From Spirogloea muscicola (taxonomy: Eukaryota; Streptophyta; Zygnematophyceae; Spirogloeales; Spirogloeaceae): a DNA stretch of 25,849 nucleotides. The position numbers were made by a program, and so were the translations under genes. Shown here piece by piece: positions 19,890 through 25,849 of the stretch. The notes under the pieces are model-generated. The model made no database searches. It saw only the letters and a list, made by a program, of their open reading frames with translations, and was not told where the DNA came from. The stretch spans positions 534,880 through 560,728 of the forward strand of contig WELB01000053.1 in NCBI GenBank assembly GCA_009602725.1, given 5' to 3'. Numbering within the stretch: position 1 is the stretch's first letter; every line of letters starts with the position of its first letter.

Positions 19890-20974
19890 CTCCTCTGGGA
19901 AGTCGGAGAAAAGCGGCCGGACGCCGCCGCCGCCGCTGCAGCCGCCGCCGCCGCCGGTGGCAGGGCGCCGCCGCCCAACGTCAAGTCGGCGGAGCAGCTG
20001 GACCTCACCACCTTCCAGCTCCTCCTCAGGTGCTCACCTGTGGGTACTAACGTCTCACTGTTACCTTAAGCCACACTGTTACCTTGGCCACACTGTTACC
20101 TTAGCCACACTGTTACTTCAGCCACCTTAGCATAGGGCTTCGCTTAATGTAACCCATCTATGATACTGATTGTTGCCTGCTCACTGTTACCTTAGCCACC
20201 TTAGCATAGGGCTTCGTTTTATGTAGACCCATTAGTTGCACTAGCACTAGCACTATAGCACTAGCACTAGCATTAGCACCAGCACTAGTACTGGCACAAG
20301 CACTAGCACGAGCACAAGCACTACACTAGCACTAGCACTAGCACTAGCACTAGCTCTAGCACTACACTGGCACAAGCACTAGCACAAGCACTACACTAGC
20401 TCTAGCACTAGCACTAGCACTGGCACAAGCTCTAGCACAAGCACTACACTAGCTCTAGCACTAGCACTAGCACTAGCACCAGCACTAGCACTAGCACTAC
20501 ACTAGCACTACCAATAGCACTAGCACTAGTTTTTCCTGAACAATGAATTTGCTTGGATTGGCCACCATTTGATGATTGGCCACCATGCGCGCCGCGCGCC
20601 TTCTCTCAGGCTCGCCCGCGACACCTTCTGCCTTGGCGCCGCCTTTGCGCTCGTGGGCATTGCCCGCGCCGCCGAGTCCGTGCTCGCCGTTGCCGCCATG
20701 CCGCCGTCCGCGCCGCTGTGGGAGAAGGCCATGGCGCTGCTCAACCCCGTGGAGCTCTTCACGCTCGCCTGGCTGGCCTTCGAGCTCCGCAAGCCCCTCG
20801 TGGCCTTCACTTCCGTCGACCCCGCCGACGAGGACCACATCTTCGAGCTCCGCACCCGCTTCCTCCGAGAGCTCCACAACTTCTTCGGCCGCGTCTGGAA
20901 GCTGGTGAGCTCAGCCACCTCACACGTCCACTGAGCGCCATGTTCCTTTTCAGAATGACGGGATAAGATGCTGA
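19890..20974 (+). CDS. Putative membrane protein, family not recognised (5' end unresolved)
   Basis: An Ala/Pro-rich exon ends at 20029 with …VKSAEQLDLTTFQLLLR. It joins exon 20610-20904 in phase 2, giving LLLR-LARDTFCLGAAFALVG. Exon 20954-20974 (NDGIRC, then TGA) may close the gene after a 49-base intron. The second exon encodes one clear hydrophobic segment (FCLGAAFALVGIARAAESVLAVAA) and a second, weaker one (LFTLAWLAFELRKPLVAF). A charged helix (DEDHIFELRTRFLRELHNFF) follows. I do not recognise the family. The 580-base intron is almost wholly made of the long copy of the dispersed repeat. The start is unknown: the frame is closed by TGA at 19887-19889, and a Met at 19834 lies in another frame before a CCG run where an assembly indel is possible. 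Confidence 0.55.
20030..20560 (+). repeat. Dispersed repeat, long copy, occupying an intron (introner-like element candidate)
   Basis: The element starts exactly at the donor GT of an inferred intron (20030-20609) with GTGCTCACCTGTGGGTACT, the head shared with the copy at 14208. The 19-base unit present once in the short copy is here in four tandem variants (about 20051-20129). A longer block ending CCTTAGCATAGGGCTTCG then occurs a second time (about 20179-20217). A GCACTA satellite follows, and then the shared tail GAACAATG…GCTTGGATTG. The 3' splice site lies 49 bases beyond, after a duplicated 13-mer (GATTGGCCACCAT at 20556 and 20574). The match at both ends with a different interior shows one element that expanded internally. 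Confidence 0.8.
20238..20530 (+). repeat. GCACTA hexanucleotide satellite with higher-order repeat
   Basis: About 290 bases consist of degenerate GCACTA units with variants such as GCACAA, GCTCTA and GCACCA. Two long near-identical blocks beginning AGCACAAGCACTACACTAGC start at 20381 and 20434, giving a higher-order period of about 53 bases. The tract lies wholly inside the long repeat copy, and so inside an intron. The short copy at 14208 lacks it. Confidence 0.9.
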
Positions 20975-22340
20975 GGGTCGCTGCAACCATGACTGCCCAT
21001 CTAGACCTGCGCAGGAGCTACGCCGGCTATGGCACAAGTGCCCTTGAGCAGATTTGTACGTCCGTCAGTCCCCAGATGTCAGACAATCGAAGTGCGCCGA
21101 CTCTGAGCACGATTGTGGTTCTTGCATGTACTTTACCTGCATTGAGCACAGGTGGCCACAATCGCCATCACTCGGATCACTGCGCTGCTCGTCACGCACA
21201 TGCCGTCAGCAAGCCGTGCAGCCGAACTCGGGCGGCAGGCTGCCGGCATCCTCTTGGCTCTGCCGCTATACTGACAACGTGAAGCGAAGACATTGGTCTT
21301 TGTATTGCCTATTTCTCTAGTAGATATCATGTTGCCCTAGGAGCATCCCAATCCAGGCTTTGCATGCCATTATATAGGGTGCCAGACTCCCAGATTACAT
21401 CTCACATTTTCAGGTCTGATGGGCAGGTCCATCATTTGCAGCCTTTGGAATGTTTCTAGGTATTGCCTTTTATCATCTGCAGCAAATCAAGCACTCTCTG
21501 AATGCAGTGCAGGCTGCAATATCCTTCCTTTAAAGGAGATAGTATGTACATGCAGCTTGTTCATGCATACTCATGAAGCGGGAGTGTGATGCGCAGCTTG
21601 ACCACTTAATCTGTAGCATCATATCCGAATACATCAAACCCTGCAATACTTATAAGTTTTTCCTGAGCATCGGCCTCACTCGATCCTGAATCAAACACTT
21701 GAGTCCTGACCACACCACCGGCTTTCCTCTTACTCTAGCCCAACTCCCTAAAGCAACACCTTAATAATGTCAGGACCGAGATTCACGAAACCTGAAGTTT
21801 TGCATGCACGAAGCACTCCTTACACCTGGTTTGGCGAGGATATGCCAATCGTAACAGCCTAACTAAGTAGGTCTCCGCAGCGAACCACTGTGGTGACCTA
21901 CATCTCCATGATTCTGCTGATCAGCACACCTGATGGCGACTTGTGAGCAATGCAGGCGACCAGACAGGAGGCACCAACTTGTGTAGAGCATGACGATAGG
22001 TTGGCGAGCAGCAAAGACTGCCATTTGAGACGAGACAGAGTCTGCCGAAAAGGTGTGGAGGTGAAGGTGGATGCAACTCCACATCAAACTGGTACACTGG
22101 TGAGCCAGGTGTGAAGCTACCGGCCGCACTCTTGATTACGGCTGCCTGGGCAGCTCGCCGGCAGGCTCGTCTATGACCAGTGGCTGCCAGTGCCTCCCAA
22201 CACCCGACCCCTCCAAGGGGCCCTGGAATGTCCTTGCTCGACACGCGAACTGCCCAGTTGGCGCTAGACGACTCGCAGATAGGAGCCCTGCATAGTGGCT
22301 GTGTGACAATCTCTTATGGTACAGCCGATTGTGCCCCCCC
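20975..22340. other. Intergenic region with no gene recognised
   Basis: About 1.37 kb lie between the putative membrane-protein gene and the 3' end of RPP1. Base composition is nearer to balanced than in the coding regions. I see no ORF with a recognisable domain, no tRNA and no repeat. TTACA at 21820-21824 is a TGTAA signal on the minus strand, about 520 bases after the RPP1 stop, and may end that transcript. Confidence 0.5.
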
Positions 22341-22896
22341 TTAGTCGAACAAGCTGAAACCCATGTCGTCGTCGCTCTCCTCCTTCTCTTCCTCCTGCAC
22401 AAGCGCAGCCGGCGACGCATCAGAACACACACTCCAGTGATGCCAGCAACGCCGCCGTCAGGAAGCGCAGGCCTGAGCAGCGGGGTGCGGCATCGCGCAC
22501 GGCCGCGTGAAGGAGGGCTTCAGACGGGCAGCCCCACCTTCTTCTCCTCCTTCTTCTCCTCCGCCGGCGCGACGTCGCCGCCGCCGCCGCCGCCTCCGCC
22601 GGTTGCGGCGGGCGCGGCGGTGAAGCTGCCGCCGCCGCCGCTGCCTGGACGAGCAGCGGCAGCAGGGCATGGGACCATCAGCCGGCCGTCGGTCGCCAGG
22701 CGGCGCTCTGAACGGGAGTAGAAGGGGCTTAACGAGGGAATGTGATTGGGGAAGGGGGGGTGGTCCACACCGGAGCCGACGTTGGTGATGAGGTCCTCGA
22801 CGCTGCGCTTGTCCAGCAGCTTGGCAAAGAGCATCGGCCAGTAGGACTCCACGCTCACGCCCGCGGCCTTCACCAGCGTGCTGATCTTGTCGGCCT

Positions 22897-22928
<32 letters not shown>

Positions 22929-23094
22929 CTCAGGCGCGCTCAGAGGCCACAGCCGCCAGGAGCCGCCGTCGCTCACAAGAGCGCAGGAAGCGCCGCCGAA
23001 TAGGGCCAGGGCGGGGCGGGCTCACGGTGATGGGGATGCCGTCGTCGTGCAGGATGAGCGCGGCGTACGTGCACGCGAGCTCGCTGGCCGCCAT
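22341..23094 (-). CDS. RPP1: 60S acidic ribosomal protein P1
   Basis: Four exons: 23094-23026, 22894-22771, 22644-22538 and 22394-22341 (TAA), encoding 117 residues. P1 pairs with P2 on P0 to form the flexible stalk of the cytosolic large ribosomal subunit. The stalk recruits elongation factors and stimulates their GTPase activity. The N-terminal dimerisation domain is intact ([19 protein letters not shown], then [19 protein letters not shown]). A Gly-rich hinge with eight consecutive Gly follows, then a charged EEKKEEKK stretch and the conserved tail [12 protein letters not shown], whose Ser is the usual CK2 site. The length matches the family. The first intron follows DGIPIT. The first ATG is the only one that fits. 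It is divergent from the Ser/Pro-rich gene, with 189 bases between the two starts. Confidence 0.96.
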
Positions 23095-23283
23095 GGCGGC
23101 GGCGGCGGGGGCGGCGGCGGCGGCGGGGGCGGCTTCGGCAGCGCTACGGCGCCCCTCGAGTCGCCATTCGCCGCCAGCAGCATTGCCGGCTCCTTCGGTT
23201 CGGCCTCGCTCCTTGCCGTGTTCGCTCCTCCATGGTCGCCATGGCCTCATCACGAGGCGCTGCACTTCTCCTGGCAGCTCCTG
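23095..23283. promoter_or_regulatory. Short divergent promoter region between RPP1 and the Ser/Pro-rich gene
   Basis: Only 189 bases separate the RPP1 start codon (minus strand) from the proposed ATG of the plus-strand gene. The side next to RPP1 is a GGC trinucleotide run. No TATA box is visible. Shared or bidirectional control is inferred from the distance alone and depends on the plus-strand start being right. Confidence 0.4.
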
Positions 23284-24296
23284 ATGCCTGTGCCGCATGC
23301 CGCTACTGTCGCTGCTGCAGATGATTCCTCATGCCTGGACGAGGAGGCGCTCTCGCCTTCGTCAGAAGCCCCCGGAGGGCGGCTGCCCGTCCTGACCATC
23401 GACGATCTGCCGTCTGCGCCCCACCCGCGGCAGCGGCGTGCAGGGTTCATGTCACAGAGCGCGCCGGCGTTCCGCGAACCGACGAGCCCACACAGCGGCG
23501 CTGGTGTGTGCCCTCACTTAGGCGAGCAAGAACTGCAGCAGCCAGCACTGGCGCCGCTGGTAGTGCGGCCTCGGTCCTCGCTTGCGCAAGCCTGACGCTG
23601 CCGGCCGGCATCGTCTGGCCCTGCAGCGACGCCGACCTCTAGAGCACTGCCAGGAGGACGGACGCCTCGGGGATCTCCGGCTGCGGCCATGGATGCACTC
23701 CTGCCGCAGGGCCTCTCACCACTCCCGGGCGGGACCTTCCGGCGGCTGGTGGCCAGCCCAGTGCAGCTGGGCAGCAGCCCAGCGGCTGCCAGCGCCCGCA
23801 GCGTAGGCCTGCCGCCCCCGACGCCCGGCGGCTGCCTCCGCAGCACCGTGCCTGGCTTCAGCAGTGGCGGCACTGCCGCAGCTGCCGACCTCTCTGCATC
23901 GACGGAGTCGTGCCTCAGCAATTCCATCTCTCCATTCAAGGTCCTGCGCCCGCTGTCGTTGGAGGACACATTCTCGCTGGAGGTACGGCCACTCAGCAGC
24001 ACCTCGCAGGCATGGTCGAGACCTGCCTACCATTTCCCCACCTTCCCACCTAGCCAGTCTGACAAGTTGCGGTCCTTGATATGGCGCAGGACCTCAACCG
24101 GCAGATCAACGGGCCGTCACTGCGACGCAGCAGCTCCACAGGCTCTGTTCCATGGCCAGGGCCACCATCCGGTCCCCTTGTGCTCTCGCCAGCCAAGCTG
24201 TCGCTCTTCCCAACCCCGGCGCACGGGGAGGTCCACGTGACGCGGCTGCGCACGCAGGGGAACGGCTCCATTACCATCAAGCGCAACAAGTCATGA
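23284..24296 (+). CDS. Ser/Pro-rich protein of unknown function
   Basis: Model: exons 23284-23503, 23627-23982 and 24090-24296 (TGA), about 260 residues. The ATG at 23284 is the first in frame before a conserved-looking acidic segment. The first intron (23504-23626) removes an in-frame TGA at 23593-23595; the two flanking parts are otherwise in one frame, which supports a spliced gene over two ORFs. The protein has no domain I recognise. It is rich in Ser, Pro and Gly, with repeated SP and TP sites (EALSPSSEAP, SPFKVLRPLSL, LVLSPAKLSLFPTPA). It ends in a basic tail (GNGSITIKRNKS). The composition suggests a disordered, phosphorylated, perhaps nuclear protein; that is inference. The position of the first intron is the weakest part of the model. 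Confidence 0.6.
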
Positions 24297-24800
24297 TGCC
24301 TCTCCTAACGCTCCAACTCCAGCGTACCACTAGCAAACTCCTCAACTCTCCACCCTCTTCCATATCCTTAGACACTGGCCGGCGTAGAACGCCTGAGCCG
24401 ACCCCTCGCATGTGTGGTCGTAAATGGTCCAGAACAACACACATGCTCTATACTGCCTCCGCGCCAGTCTAACAATGGCGCCACAGCTCTGCCAGCGATT
24501 TTCCAGCAACAAGCGGCACGTCCAAAGGACTTCTGCTCATGTTTCCAATACGCCCATGCTGATTACAATGAATGACACAGTCAGGCTCACTGTCAAGGCC
24601 CAGGGGCAGTCAGCGAAAACAGAGGGTGATCATTGAGCTTGAAACACAGACAGCCACCCACCTCACTCTTGCGCGACGCGCTAGGTCTGACACAGTTGGA
24701 AGCTCCAATGCCACTGGCCTGGTCTGCAGCTCGGGCGTGCGTACGGTGCACACACTAGCAAGTCGAGCTCGTTGAGCCTTGGAGACGAGCCCACACGTGG
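24297..24800. other. Convergent intergenic region (Ser/Pro-rich gene and DPH1)
   Basis: About 500 bases lie between two convergent stop codons. Apart from a minus-strand TGTAA signal for DPH1, nothing is recognised. No TGTAA is seen on the plus strand for the Ser/Pro-rich gene. Confidence 0.5.
24563..24567 (-). terminator. TGTAA polyadenylation signal for DPH1
   Basis: TTACA on the plus strand is TGTAA on the minus strand, about 235 bases after the DPH1 stop codon, a normal 3' untranslated length for a green alga. Confidence 0.55.
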
Positions 24801-25788
24801 TCAAGGTGGCCGCGTGCTGACGGAGGCAGCACCTGCGGCCAGGTGCTGCCGATGGGATGGTGCCGCAGTACCATAGGCCGAGTTCCAGGGGCCGCCTGCA
24901 CGCGCATAGTAGTCCATGGAGTATGCTGCCACCGACTCCTCCTCCTCAGAGAGCTCATCCGCCCCGCCCAGTCCGAAGCATTGGCCCCTTGCCCCATCTG
25001 CCGATTTGGGCGCTGCGGGCGCACACGTGGCGGGGTCGGAGCAGGCGCCATCGCAGTGGTCATGGTTGGACGGGTGCCGCTTCCACCATGGCCGCACGGC
25101 CCCGAGCGCGACGGTCGCCTCGAATGGCGTCAACAGTGGCACTGCAAAAGTCTCGCCCCAGTCGATGGACAGCCGCGGGCAGGCCACCTGGACCCAGGCC
25201 TCGATCGACGACCCGAAGCTAGCCACCTTGGCTGGCGACAGCTCCGAGACAAGGACGATGATGTGTGAGAGGTTGCGCTCGTCCAACAGCCGGCGCACGT
25301 AGTGCAGCGTGCGCAGATTGCCCTGCCGCCCCAGCGTGCCAAGGACCAGGCCCCAGCGCCGCGCAGGCGCAGCCTTCTCAATCGCGCTCCTCCGAGCTCG
25401 CCGCATGCCCGCCTGGTCGTACTTCTCCAGCGTGAGCACGCGAGCGTACGGGTCGTAGCGGTAGGCCGGCATCGCTGGGTTGGCAATCATGATGGCCTCC
25501 AGGTGGAAGCGACCATCGGCGACGAAGACGATCGAGTCCGCATCGCCCGCCGGCAGCGCAGGCGCGGTGCAGCCCAGGACCTCGCCGGGCGACAGCGGCT
25601 TGGCCTGCGGGATGCGCAGCGACGGGAAGTCATCCGCGAGCGCCGCCCTGGCCGCCTGGAGCGCCGTTGAGAACTGAATCGTGCCGGCCAGCATCAGACG
25701 GGCGCCGCACTCAAAGTTGCGCCGCACGGTCGCCACCAGGTGCTCCACGTCGATGCCAATCTCCACGAAGACGTACATGCAGGGTATC
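24801..25788 (-). CDS. DPH1: Diphthamide synthase subunit DPH1, 3' exon (partial)
   Basis: One exon of 328 codons with its stop at 24803-24801. It begins after a CAG acceptor at 25789, in phase 2, so the gene continues beyond the window. With DPH2, DPH1 moves the 3-amino-3-carboxypropyl group of S-adenosylmethionine to a histidine of elongation factor 2, the first step of diphthamide synthesis in the cytosol. Visible motifs are MYVFVEIGIDVEHL, LAGTIQF, IPQAKPLSPGEVLGCTAP, FVADGRFHLEAIMIANP, RYDPY, WGLVLGTLGRQGN, SELSPAKVASF, VACPRLSIDWGE and LLTPFEA. Two of the three cysteines that hold the [4Fe-4S] cluster are here (GCTAP and ACPRL); the first should lie upstream. The C-terminal tail has a Cys-containing insertion (CDGACSDPATC) and ends after YSMDYYARAGGPWN, which resembles other DPH1 tails. 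Confidence 0.95.
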
Positions 25789-25849
25789 CTGCGCAGCCGT
25801 CGCCGCCATGGCAGCCGAACGCAAGAGCGTGAGGCCGAGGGCAACAGCG

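Noticed and set aside
20238-20530. Possible CRISPR-like array
   Set aside because: This is a continuous degenerate hexanucleotide satellite with no unique spacers of regular length, in a nuclear genome with introns.
22458-22976. 172-codon minus-strand open frame overlapping RPP1
   Set aside because: It is out of frame with the P1 exons, which match the ribosomal stalk protein throughout.

Overview
The window looks like nuclear DNA of a chlorophyte green alga, possibly a trebouxiophyte. Genes are intron-rich and GC-rich, with GT-AG introns. The recognisable families are plant or algal in type: an NT-C2/coiled-coil protein, a POLTERGEIST-like PP2C, a group C-like bZIP and a cytosolic P1 stalk protein. 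TGTAA, the usual green-algal polyadenylation signal, occurs downstream of at least two genes. Runs of N (13187-13363) and single Ns (9125, 17107) mark a draft assembly. The species is not identified.

Layout. Positions 1-437 are a GC-rich leader carrying two possible upstream ORFs. A plus-strand gene of about 17 exons (438-9704) encodes a roughly 2050-residue NT-C2 plus coiled-coil protein. Convergent to it is a minus-strand PP2C phosphatase (10859-13157) whose N terminus runs into the assembly gap. After a long GC-rich spacer comes a minus-strand PhzF-fold protein (14783 to about 17106), with five well-defined exons plus a doubtful first exon. A minus-strand bZIP factor (18038-19436, N terminus unresolved) follows. 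Divergent from it is a plus-strand putative membrane protein of unknown family (about 19890-20974). Next are the minus-strand ribosomal stalk protein RPP1 (22341-23094) and, divergent at 189 bp, an unrecognised Ser/Pro-rich plus-strand gene (23284-24296). The window ends with the 3' exon of minus-strand DPH1 (24801-25788).

The genes do not form a pathway. They are single nuclear genes with cytoskeletal or trafficking, signalling, transcription and translation roles. Both translation genes (P1 stalk protein and diphthamide synthesis) act around elongation factor 2, but they are separated by another gene and I infer no functional linkage.

The most interesting structure is a dispersed repeat present twice (14208-14331 and 20030-20560). 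The second copy starts exactly at the 5' splice site of an inferred intron and fills most of it, which is the arrangement expected of an introner-like (intron-generating) element. That copy has expanded internally, with a short tandem array and a roughly 290-bp GCACTA satellite. Other points are a block of SPxR motifs in the coiled-coil protein, a start-stop upstream ORF, a strong bias to phase-0 introns, and telomere-like sequence inside a PhzF intron.
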